Shown here piece after piece: positions 23,534 to 33,115 of a DNA stretch of 64,000 nucleotides (within the stretch, counting starts at the first letter, position 1; each line of letters opens with the position of its first letter). The notes under the pieces are model-generated. The model searched no databases. It had not been told where the DNA came from and worked only from the letters and a program-made list of their open reading frames with translations. Position numbers and translations under genes: made by a program. The stretch comes from Mesostigma viride (lineage: Eukaryota; Streptophyta; Mesostigmatophyceae; Mesostigmatales; Mesostigmataceae): NCBI GenBank assembly GCA_009746045.1, contig RPFO01000667.1:5922254-5986253 (forward strand). Reading direction: 5' to 3'.

Positions 23534-23546
23534 GTAGTGTAGATTA

Positions 23547-24072
23547 GTCAGGCCTAGCCTAGCATGTGGCCCACGCGCACGTGCGCCCATAATGGCCCCC
23601 ATGGATGATGCCTTCAGTATTTAGCTACGCCATGCCTACAATGGGACCTCCCATGGATGTTGCATTAAGAATTTAGCCATGCTATGCCTATGCAGGGAGT
23701 TACTCTCTGCTGAGATGCGGCATGTGTACACCAGCCATAGCCTAGCCACATACCTTCCACCCCATATGTCATGCAGGCCTTCTAGGCCCTCTCCTCAAGC
23801 CCCCCCTGGGTACCTGTGCTTGTTAAGGAGGCATGAACCATCATGGCGGTGCAGGTGCACCTTGTGCACCCAGAGCAGGTGATAGTTGTACATCCTCCAC
23901 CTGCAGGTTGTAGCCCTGATTGTATTACGAACCCATAGATGCCCCTTTCTCAGGGCTATGTGTTACATATGCTCCCAACGGAGCTATGATTTTAATTAAT
24001 TAATTAATTAATTCATTAATTAATTAATTAATTAATTAATTAATTAATTAATTAATTAATTAATTAATTAAT
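23547..24072 (+). mobile_element. LINE family A 3' end, host of the nested copy
   Basis: Plus-strand copy of the same about 440-bp 3' region, an inverted repeat of 21,567-22,016. The hairpin is at 23,971-23,984, followed by an unusually long TTAA tail (23,992-24,072). Its beginning lies left of the nested insertion, at about 21,525. Confidence 0.85.
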
Positions 24073-24074
24073 AC

Positions 24075-24795
24075 ATCACGGAGAGAACCAGCGCAGGCCA
24101 GAAATCGGGAGAATCCGGACCATGGTAGCTCGAGCCTGCCGTTATCTTGTCCGCGTTTTCGAGTCGTTCAGGATGATGAAGATGAATGGAGATGGAAATG
24201 TGTAGCCTCGTGCATTGAAATTATGGCTGGCTTACGTGTAGAGCGACTAGATGACCTAGACGGTGGGGCCGGAAACAGCTAGCTTGCTTGATCAGGGCGT
24301 GTGTTTCGAGCCTAACTGGCCGGGAGTGTCTAGCACCATTGCTGCGATCGCTCTCCCACCATTTACGAGGAAATACCCGCAAATGGAGAACCACTGAAAA
24401 GGTCTAGCTAGTCAGTCATTACGTTAGCCATGCCATGATTCCAAATGTCCAAGAACTGCACACGGTGCAAAGGCGAAAATCCGGAGGACAGCACTTTCAA
24501 ATGTGCGGCGGGAACCAAAAGCCCGCGTATGCCAGAAAACATCGTGTTGCTGCAGCAACGCGACAGTGTGGACAACGAATCCAGTGCCAAGCTCGGAACG
24601 GCCGCATATAGGAGATCTGGCATCACAGGGCCCTGTGATGCCCGGTTCAGATGTGCGGAGATACTACGCGATCCAGCCGGTCCACGTCTCCATGCACGAC
24701 CTAGCTGTTTGTAAAGCTTGTGCCAAGGGGCAGCACCGAACAGATGTGGGCGACGTTGCAAAAAATACCGGACTTGACGGAGCGTAATGTCTGAT
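24075..24795 (-). mobile_element. repeat family D, long copy
   Basis: About 720 bp, an inverted match (roughly 80%) to 29,930-30,610. In the opposite (plus) direction it contains frames MSKNCTRCKGENPEDSTFKC (24,445) and, one base over, GDLASQGPVMPGSDVRRYYA (24,503 frame). Both peptides also occur in the second copy. The element class is unknown. Confidence 0.6.
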
Positions 24796-24805
24796 GTCTC
24801 GGTCA

Positions 24806-25670
24806 TTAATTAATTAATTAATTAATTAATAAGCACGTGACTGCGTCACGTGGGTGCCAATATATACAGAGTAAAGGAACCTTCAACCCTATATACACAG
24901 CGAGAAGGAGGGAGGGCGCCCTAGGTAGCTTCTCTCACTGCCGCAGGTGGGCAGGCCACAGAGCGCTCTCTCCACGGCATGGTGCCGGGGCGCAGCACTG
25001 TGGGTGCAATACAACCAGTGCAATACCATAGGTAGGCTGACGCATAGCGTATGCTACAAATGTGAGGTGGGCTCAAGACGTCGGCTAATTAAGGCGCAAG
25101 CTGATGGCCACAAGGTGCCAGAGCTAATTGAAGGTACTATAACGCTGTGCGCTAATATCGTTTCAAGTGCTAAAATGCCTAAGCTATCCCATAATCGATT
25201 GCCCCCATCTAGACAACTAGCTGGAGTGCTCTATCCCGGGGAAGCCCGGGGGGGCTTCCACAGTTTCTTGTTGACATAGAGGTCCCCGCCCCGCGCCAGT
25301 ACACTTGGGGCTTCTCGGGGTTGGTCTTGTGGCGGATGTAGTCGGGCCACTGATCGCGGCGTTGCTGCTGCTGGGCTGGCGTCAGGTCGTCGTCAAGCGA
25401 CCAGGAGGTGTCCACCAGCTTCTTGCGGCGAGAGAGGAACCGAACTCGGGCTGTGATGTCGCTGAAGGTGAGGACCACTGGAGGGGGCCCAGCCTTGGCC
25501 CGTGGATGGGGCAGGCGGTAGGCGCCCTGCAGTATCGCACCTGGCAGCTGCATGCACGCCAAGAGCTGTTTCTTCAGCTCGTCGAGAAGAGAGTCTGGGG
25601 TCTCCTCCGGCGGCATGTCGAAGCGCCTGAGGATGACCCGGCAGCAGCGACGGTCTCGGTCATAGTCTTT
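24806..25670 (-). mobile_element. LINE family B copy with ORF1 C-terminus
   Basis: On the minus strand, ORF1 motifs (SLLDELKKQLLACMQLPG, WSLDDDLTPAQQQQRRDQWP, PQVYWRGAG) run from 25,670 to about 25,209. Then comes a spacer and the family B 3' region (25,085-24,834) with hairpin CACGTGAC-GCA-GTCACGTG (24,834-24,852) and a TTAA tail (24,806-24,830). Here too ORF1 is followed by the 3' region without ORF2. The 5' end is cut near 25,680 at another TTAA tract. Confidence 0.75.
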
Positions 25671-25680
25671 GTTATGTTAC

Positions 25681-25717
25681 TAATTAATTAAAATTAATTA
25701 ATTAATTAATTAATTAG
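25681..25717. repeat. (TTAA)n tract
   Basis: A tail-like TTAA array between the ORF1 copy and the reverse transcriptase fragment. It could belong to either neighbour; its orientation is not decidable from sequence alone. Confidence 0.7.
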
Positions 25718-26850
25718 TAGTCTTTGTTGTTTGGTTGTCTAGCTCCTTGATAGTCTTTGACCAACAAACGATGCAAGAGTTCAACAAGAGTCGTGATGAA
25801 ATCGACACGATAAGAACAAAGACAGGAAAAACGATGCAACTGACTAAGAACAACACCATATTTTGCTGTGTGGGAAAGGAGACTGTGAATCTCAGGGTAG
25901 CGAATAAAAGGAATTCGCTGATATTTAGGGTCCTTGCGCTTATCATAGACAGCCGTATGCCAGCCCTTCTTGCTATGGGTAATGTTAAGATCGAGGTAAT
26001 TGCAACTAGTTAGTATCCTCCGACGTGATCTTTAATGTGAGGGACGCTTGCGCCTTGCGGGTAGATGCCAGGCAGACCAGCTGTGATATACAAATGGGTT
26101 ACGAATTCAGGGTTGTCGAAAGCAATGACATCATCAATGTATCGGCTCTGCTGAGAGGCCATGTGTACACCAGCTGTAGCCTAGCCACATACCTTCCACC
26201 CCATATGTCATGCAGGCCTTCTAGGCCCTCGATCTCCTCAAGCCGCCTTGTGTGCTTGTGCATGTTTAGGAGGCATGAACCATCATGGCGGTGCAGGTGC
26301 ACCTTGTGCACCCAGAGCAGTTGATAGTTGTACATCCTACACCTGCAGGTTGTCGCCCTGATTGTATTACAAACCCATAGATGCCCCTTTCTCAGGGCTA
26401 TGTGTTACATATGCTCCCCACGGAGCTATGATTTTAATTAATTAATTAATTAATGTATATCGACATTTGTGTTTAAAACGCCTGATGAGAACATCATCAT
26501 TTGAGGTAATGAGATTCTCCATGAATGCAATGCAAGCTCATAAGTGTATAGATAGAGGGTTGCAAGGAGCCCGGCACGTACAGTTAGTGCCCATAGGGAT
26601 GCCGATAGCTTGTTGACCAGTATACATCGCCCGCAAAACAAATGAAGGTTATCAACAAGATAAGAGATCCAATGAACAAGGTCAGCCTTCGTGATAATAT
26701 AATTATAAGCATCCCGCACGATAGCATGCACCTGCCGCAATCCCTGAGAGCCACGTTGCCGTGGGCTTGGTCTGAGAAACACACACGTGCAGCTGGTTGC
26801 GCTACATAGTCCTAATCTAATCGTACTAGTCTGGTTGATACACATGACTC
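25718..26850 (-). pseudogene. reverse transcriptase fragment of the IPMGTN / YIDD type
   Basis: Reading on the minus strand and allowing several frameshifts: YNYIITKADLVHWISYLVDN, then a block with GIPMGTN (about 26,590), TLYLYTYELA, RRFKHKC, and RYIDDVIAFDNPEF (YIDD codons 26,130-26,141). Downstream come YLDLNITHSKKGWHTAVYDK (about 25,940-26,001) and YGVVLSQLHRFSCLCSYRVD. This motif order (GIPMGTNC...LYLY..E..F, YIDD..A..NP.F, IYP, YLDL..T, YDKR, YGV..SQL.RF..C) belongs to a eukaryotic reverse transcriptase group I know from invertebrate genomes but cannot place in a named clade. A family A LINE (26,145-26,455) splits it at the catalytic motif. No intact frame remains. Confidence 0.75.
26145..26455 (+). 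mobile_element. LINE family A 3' end inserted into the RT fragment
   Basis: 5'-truncated copy of the family A 3' region with hairpin GCTCC-CCAC-GGAGC (26,413-26,426) and a TTAA tail. The flanks share AATGTAT(AT)CG, an imperfect target duplication differing by a 2-base indel. The insertion falls inside the codons just before the YIDD box. Confidence 0.85.
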
Positions 26851-26859
26851 AGGGCCCTG

Positions 26860-27696
26860 CTGGTCCCTTGCGGACTGGCCGGCCATGCAGCCCGGGAGAT
26901 ATCTTCTTATGTGGCCAGGCCCTGCTAGGGTTAGGAAACGCGGTGGACAGCATTGGGCATACCGCGATATGATTTTGGCTGACATGCAGAGCAAAGACGC
27001 TGTTGGTGTCGTCCGCTCAACCTGTCTTACTCAGATACGGTCGGATATGCAGGATAAGCAGCTATGGGCGGACATTGTCAAAAACGTACGGGGCCGAGAC
27101 GTGGACCCTCACCGCCGACCTTGCCAATAAGCTGGATGGCGCGGTCACCAACATGCTGCGGTCAAGTTTCCGTGTGGGATACGCTGCTCATGTCCGCAAG
27201 GACGACTTGTACCTAGGCATGCCACTTAAATCACCAGCACCATCAAGCAGCGGCGCCTGCAGCTAGTCTGACAGGGCACTTAGCTCGCACCAACCAGGTA
27301 GGCACCTCACGTGGCCCCTCCGTAGCTAGGGCTGCGCCCCACTCAGCCGGGCAGGCACCTCCTCACGTGGGCCGGGCCCGGCCAGCCGCCGCAAGGCCCC
27401 GTTGAAGGCGCACCTTCAACAACAAAGAGCTGCTCGTAGAGGACATGGGGGGCCCATGCCTCTCCGTTATTTGGAAGAAGATGATGGACAAGGCCAAGTG
27501 GGCTCAGATCAAAGAGGACAACGCAGAGGAACGCACGCTCCATGGGCCCTTTTATGCGCCCATCGATCCCGCCGACGGCCTGGAGGCGTTCCTCGCCCTG
27601 CCAGAATTCAACGTACCACCGCCTCGCTATGTCGCGTTTGCGTGCCATATCATCCTGGACTGGTCATTACCGCTACTTGGAATGCATCCACTATAA
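26860..27696 (+). pseudogene. tandem C-terminal fragments of an RTE-like LINE
   Basis: 26,883-27,086 encodes GGQHWAYRDMILADMQSKDA and KQLWADIVKNV, the end of the protein. It is fused directly to 27,087-27,222 with YGAETWTLTADLANKLDGAV, NMLRSSFRVG and DDLYLGMP, which lie further upstream in such proteins. A second protein end follows at 27,300-27,690 (NNKELLVEDMGG, IWKKMMDKAKWAQI, YVAFACHIIL). The AETWTLT...LDG..T.MLR...LY motif series is typical of the region after the RT in RTE-type elements. The order shows two head-to-tail partial copies. Frameshifts are present. Confidence 0.7.
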
Positions 27697-27726
27697 TCAG
27701 CAGTAATCATGTGTGAGATATGCCAC

Positions 27727-27766
27727 CTAAAAAAAAAGAAAAAAAAAAAAATTTTTTTTTTTTTTC
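27727..27766. repeat. A-run/T-run inverted repeat
   Basis: An A-rich tract is followed at once by a T run, forming an AT-only hairpin or a possible poly(A) junction of two inverted insertions. Confidence 0.8.
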
Positions 27767-28767
27767 GAGTTAATAAGAGAATGAAAGGTGCGGTCCTTTA
27801 TGGCACCGCCACCTTCATGACAGGCAATCCGGCCCAACCAGCCGATTCTTGAGACCATGCTTTATCATCAAAGCAACCAAAAGACCTTTCAATTCCAATG
27901 AGATACATGACGAATTACAAAGAGTGTCGAGTTGTAATGTTGTAGTTATAAGAGCAGCTGTGAGGTCCCTTGGTTGACGCCACTGCAGGCCCCTTGTGGC
28001 GGCAGTGCGCGTGTGTTCCCGACCTAGTTCCTACTGGCATTCTTGCCAACGACGACCAGGGTGCCCGAAGGCCCTGTCCCTTGTCTCGTTCTCAGTCTTA
28101 CACACATTCTTAACAAAACCAATACATTGTCATATCCGTCAGTCCATCCTCATGGCAACTGACTGCATGCAACCACTCACGGGGGCTGCTCCGGGCTGCT
28201 CGAACTATTTCACCCCATGAAGACAACAAACCAGTTGTGAGGAAGAGAAACGGACGAACAACGACCACCATGGTTCGTTGCTCATCCTTCTATACTGCTC
28301 AATGCTCAAGCCTGGCGGCTGGCGCCACTAGCGCCACTTTAGACATCAGCCAATCATAACATTGTCTAATTTCCGACAAGCTAAACTTCAAGCTTTATCT
28401 GTCAAGCGAACACAAATATACAAGGGCAAATCTATCGGCTATATGCCAGGCACCGCCTGGGGCTTCCTTGCATTTGTGTCTGGTGTCCCACGTTGAAATC
28501 CTGAAATTGCACATCTGCTCAGTGCCTCGCCGGCTTGCTGTGTACCAGCATTCGGCAAACTGCCCTTGTGACGAATGTTAGTGAAATTCAGGTCCGCCCA
28601 AAAGTTCCGTCAGCAAATTCAACGGACTTGGCGCGTGAGTACAACTGAGATCTGCGGCGTCAGTACCGGGCCGCGGTATAGCAACCCGCACAAGGCTGCG
28701 GACGTCAGAATTACGCTAAAATCTGAATTGCGGACGTGATAGATCACGGACGCGACAGCTAGCTATC
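27767..28767. other. no gene recognised
   Basis: Short frames only. The sequence is of ordinary composition and shows no element end that I can support. Confidence 0.45.
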
Positions 28768-29787
28768 ATGTGCAGCTTCTTCCAGCTACCTATGGACAAA
28801 ATCGCCGCCAAGATCCGCACCCCAGCCCAGTCTGCGCGGCCGACAGCCACATCGGCTCCCTCCCTCGGCAAGGATGACATCCGAGCAGTGATGGAGGAGC
28901 AAGTGACCTGGCCGTTGGCCGAGAAGCTGACCCCACGGCTGAACACGACGCTCAACACGGTGGAGGCCTGGGTCTCCAATTAATGTGGAAACCAAGGTCG
29001 TCCACAAGCTCCAACCCCAGTTCACGACGCTGCACACCGCGGCGCAGGCATCTGAGACGCACACTGCACTTGTCTCTCGCCTAAACCAGGTGGAGGGCAA
29101 GTGCGGCGTGCTCATGAAGAAGCTTGAAGCCATCACCGCCCACACCGAGGCCCTGGCCTCACAGGTCCCAAAGATAGCGGAGCAGACGGCCACCATCGCA
29201 TCCCAGCCACCCCGGCAGGATGCTGGCGACCACCTGCCACTCTCCTATATGCGGACCTGCTGCGGACAGCGACCGCCTCCACTACCGACGCCATCGCTAC
29301 GAAACTCCAGGAGCTTGAAGACCTTCGCCAGGCACAACAACGGGAGGCCGCCGACCGCGCCCGCCGCGACTGCCAGGTGGTGAGCACTGCGTCGCTTCCC
29401 CCAGTAGCCAGGTGAGACGTCAACCACCCTTGCCGACGAGCTTCAGGACCAGCTCCTTACCCTCATGGGCCTGGTAGGTGAGCTAGGTAGAACTGTGTGG
29501 GTGCCACCGCCTTCCCCACTCACGGGACAAGGCGGCTCCCCCACCAGTCCTGCTCACCTTCCCCTCCCATGAGGACAAGCAGCGGTTCCTTTCTCGTCGC
29601 AAGAGGTTGCGCGATCGACCTCACCTGGACGCTGGACGACGACCTGACCCCGGCCCAGCAGCAGCAGCGACGCGACCTGTGGCCGGAATACCTCCGCCAC
29701 AAGCAGGACCCCCAGAAGCCCAAGGTGTACTGGAGGGGCGGGGACCTGATGATCAACCACAAGATGTGGACGTACCCTGCGGGCTAG
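28768..29787 (+). pseudogene. LINE ORF1-like protein, plus strand, frameshifted
   Basis: First block (28,768-28,983): LGKDDIRAVMEEQVTWPLAE and LNTTLNTVEAWVSN. Around 28,980-28,985 an extra AATT/TAAT breaks the frame. The next block (28,985-29,250) is coiled-coil-like (RLNQVEGKCGVLMKKLEAIT), continuing in another frame with YADLLRTATASTTDAIATKL (about 29,250-29,310). The end (about 29,610-29,787) has TWTLDDDLTPAQQQQRRDLW and KPKVYWRGGD, then a stop. Domain order and motifs match the ORF1 at 22,026-23,369, so the two are homologous but from different subfamilies. No ORF2 follows. Confidence 0.7.
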
Positions 29788-29929
29788 AATAGCTTGAATG
29801 GCCCTAGCTTGTATCCATTGGTAGTCACTGGGCACCGCCATTGCAGCCATGCCTAGAATGTTTGCCTAGCTGTGCCATACCTAGCCACGTGCACCGCCAA
29901 CACACGGTACACCACCAGCCATAGCCTTA

Positions 29930-30612
29930 GCTTAGTCCTTGTACAGCCATGCTACTTGTTCGGTGCTGCCCCTTGGCACAAGCTCTACAAACAGGTCGTG
30001 GACCGGCTGGATCGCATAGTATCTCCGCACATCTGAACCCTGTGATGCCAGATCTCCTTTGCGGCCGTTCCGAGCTTGGCACTGGATTCGTTGTCCACAT
30101 CGTCGCGTTGCTGCAGCAACACGATGTTTTCTGGCATACGCGGGTTTTTGGTTCCCGGGCGCCGCACATTTGAAAGTGCTGTCGTCCGGCTTTTTGCCTT
30201 TGCACCGTAGCAGTTCTTGGGCGTTTGGAATCATGGCATGGCTAACGTGATGACTGACTAGCTAGACCTTTTCAGTGGTTCTCCATTTGCGGGTATTTCC
30301 TCGTAAATGGTGGGAGAGCGATCGCAGCATCATGCAATGGTGCTTACCCCCAGACATGCACTCCCGGCCAGTTAGGCTCGAAACACACGCCCTGATCAAG
30401 CATGCTGTTTCCGGCCCCACCGTCTAGGTCATCTAGAGTCGCTCTACACGTAAGCCAGCCATAATTTCAATGCACACGGATACACATTTCCATCACCATT
30501 CATCTTCATCATCCTGAACGACTCGAACACGCGGACAAGATAACGGCAGGCTCGAGCTACCATGGTCCGGATTCTCCCGATTTCTGGCCTGCGCTGGTTG
30601 TCTCCTTGATGC
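29930..30612 (+). mobile_element. repeat family D, second long copy
   Basis: Inverted relative to 24,075-24,795 and similar over nearly the whole length, ending in GGTTGTCTCCTTGAT (30,596-30,610). In reverse orientation it carries the same peptide pair (MPENIVLLQQRD and, one frame over, GDLASQGSDVRRYYAIQPVH). Confidence 0.65.
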
Positions 30613-30619
30613 TATACGT

Positions 30620-30876
30620 CCTGGCTATGTGCTCAGATTACTTGCCCACGCTCCTTGTTATGATATCAAGGAGACAATATGCTCACATGGGTCTTATTGC
30701 ACCCACATATCTTGCTGGGCCGTTTCTCGGGCCCGATTGCAGCTGTGGCATGCCTCTGGCATGAAGGAGAAAAGGGGTCTCTGCCCGTTCTTCCTGTTGT
30801 GCACACACAGGGATTAACAGCACTTCGGTGCTCCGTGACTCCCCAACGGGAGCACGAATTTAATTAATTAATTAAT
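30620..30876 (+). mobile_element. LINE family C 3' end
   Basis: Ends with two hairpins in a row, AGCAC-TTCG-GTGCT (30,819-30,832) and CTCCC-CAAC-GGGAG (30,839-30,852), then GCACGAATT and a TTAA tail. The upstream limit is uncertain. Confidence 0.7.
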
Positions 30877-31023
30877 AGAGGACAACGACCCCCCTCCAGT
30901 GGGGAAGCCGCGTGTTTGCACACGTGGGAAGCATGCTAGACAAGACCCCTCTAGGGTCGCGGGCACCATAGATATATAGTAGGATTGTTTTGTAGATAGC
31001 TTAGACCGGTAGGATTGCGTGTA

Positions 31024-31429
31024 CCCATCCATCCATCCATCCATCCATCCATCCATCCATCCACCCACCCACCCACCCACCCACCCACCCACCCACCCAC
31101 CCACCCACCCACCCACCCACCCACCCACCCACCCACCCACCCACCCACCCACCCACCCACCCACCCACCCACCCACCCACCCACCCACCCACCCACCCAC
31201 CCACCCACCCACCCACCCACCCACCCACCCACCCACCCACCCACCCACCCACCCACCCACCCACCCACCCACCCACCCACCCACCCACCCACCCACCCAC
31301 CCACCCATCCATCCATCCATCCATCCATCCATCCATCCATCCATCCATCCATCCATCCATCCATCCATCCATCCATCCATCCATCCATCCATCCATCCAT
31401 CCATCCATCCATCCATCCATCCATCCATC
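31024..31429 (+). repeat. (CCAT)n-(CCCA)n-(CCAT)n array
   Basis: CCAT units (31,024-31,062), CCCA units (31,061-31,306), then CCAT units again (31,305-31,429), uninterrupted. It abuts a family C LINE end on its right. Confidence 0.97.
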
Positions 31430-31432
31430 GGG

Positions 31433-31488
31433 GTTAATGCTCTGTGACTCTCCAACGGGAGCACGAGTTTAATTAATTAATTAATAAC
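31433..31488 (+). mobile_element. very short LINE family C 3' end
   Basis: About 55 bp: GCTCTGTGACTC, hairpin CTCTC-CAAC-GGGAG (31,448-31,461, one G-U pair), GCACGAG and a TTAA tail. It directly follows the tetranucleotide array. Confidence 0.75.
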
Positions 31489-31639
31489 TTGTAAAAAACG
31501 ACGGCCTCCCAACTGTGGGTCCTAGGAAATATGCAAAGCATGGTAGGCACATAGTATGCGTGCAAGATTAGCTCGAGGCCGTACTTGAGGCCCATATTTT
31601 AGACTGGCTGTGGCCATGGATGTTCAAATTGACGTCCTG

Positions 31640-31716
31640 GGGAGACGTCCACTATTGGGGAATCCAGTGCTCTGTGGTCCCCCAGCGGGGACACGAGACT
31701 AATTGATTAATGAATG
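31640..31716 (+). mobile_element. LINE family C 3' end, variant
   Basis: GTGCTCTGTG, then hairpin GTCCCC-CAGC-GGGGAC (31,677-31,692), CACGAG and a decayed tail ACTAATTGATTAATGAA. The stem sequence differs from other copies but pairing is kept. Confidence 0.7.
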
Positions 31717-33115
31717 GAGGAGCCTTAGCGGACTTGTAACGAACAGTGCTAGTCACGGTTAATGCCAATATCTAGCCTTGCTGTGAAATTCTCCGAAAAT
31801 CTCCACCAGTTCATAGAAAGCTGTTGTCTCACTTCATACTGTCGAGGGCTACGTACATCTAGCATAACTAGCTCTGACTTCTCAGTGAGAGGGTGCCATT
31901 GCCCACGAAGCTTGTTTGCAGGCAGATTGGCGAAAAAATAGATTTTGGACGCAGGACACTGCTGGCTGTTCTTCAATCACGCCCTCAACTGTCATCGCCG
32001 CAATTGTTGTCAGGACATGTCACAGCCCTGGATCGAATTCGGCCCCGGCGGATACGCCGGTGGCAAATAACTACAGCAGGACAATCCTGGCAGGATGCGA
32101 CATGTGACATCGACAAGGACGCGGCTATGCCGTGTACATGCAGCCGACTGCGTACAGCTAGCTGGCGAGCGTGCCCCGCCCAACACATGACCCCACGCGT
32201 GACCCCAGCTATCGAGTTGAGCATGTCAGTTCTCATTTCTCGCTTCGCGAGTGCCTCTCTATCAGACCAGGGAAAAAGGCATTCCTGAAACCACACGTCT
32301 TGTCAGTTGTCGGTTGGAAAAGTAGCTGCGCAGTTCCGTCGATGCAGGAAAATGGCCACATTGGGCAAGCCTGTGGCGACCCAATTTAGTGGCCTAGGTT
32401 TTCCTGCACAGTGGGTCTAGCTGTAGGTCTGGAAGATGCCAACTGCAAAGTGCAAAGTAACAAACGTGCTCGACTGCTCGTTGATCGAAGCCCCGAAATT
32501 TGGACAAAATGCGTCAGTCAGCTGAGTCAGCGGACAGACAGCCGTCAATCTTTCCCAACAGGCACCTGGCAGCATAGACGGAATGTGGACGGCGATGCAC
32601 GTAATTCTTGGCTAGTGTAAGCGCGTAGTCCCGCCGATTACGGAAAAATCCTGGGATTCAGGTGCGTCGTTTATGTACCCGCGAGCGAAACGGGCAACCG
32701 ATCTCTATTAGGAGGTTGTATCGATCTCACACGATTTTTGGCCGTTCCTGCCATTGGGGTTTTTTCCTCGCTCCTTCGAGCTAATTTATCGCACCACAGA
32801 ACGTCCTGTGGCGAGCTGTTGGATGTGTAATTATGTTGAGCGATAGCGTGTCATGGCCTGTCGGTAAGGTTGAAAAACCGCGAAATGCAATTCTGGCATT
32901 TTGCGGATGTTGTTATGCCAGGCAACTTTAGAAATCGTCGTCATGGCACAGATTCAGAAAGGTGGCTTCGAGGGTTGCCATTCCGACAATGTGACTTGGC
33001 CATGGTGATCACGTAGGAGGGGAAACAGAAAATGGAAGCAGTTACGCCTATATGCCTCCGCTTTTCTAATTTTAAGACACTTTCGGCTACCGGAAATTCC
33101 ACGTAGGGCTTTCCT
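31717..33115. other. intergenic, upstream of the kinesin gene
   Basis: No gene recognised. The kinesin promoter should lie here; no TATA box or other element could be identified with confidence. Confidence 0.5.

Noticed and set aside
21560-24000. Terminal inverted repeats of a DNA transposon
   Set aside because: The inverted copies are two LINE 3' ends in opposite orientation. The 13-bp duplication inside them shows one LINE inserted into another.
24075-24117. Helitron end (TC...CTAG type)
   Set aside because: The shared end TCTCCTTGAT does not match the CTRR terminus with a hairpin, and copies are truncated from the other side.
28980-28985. TTAA footprint of a piggyBac-type excision in ORF1
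   Set aside because: A four-base insertion in a decaying pseudogene is too little evidence; a simple indel is as likely.
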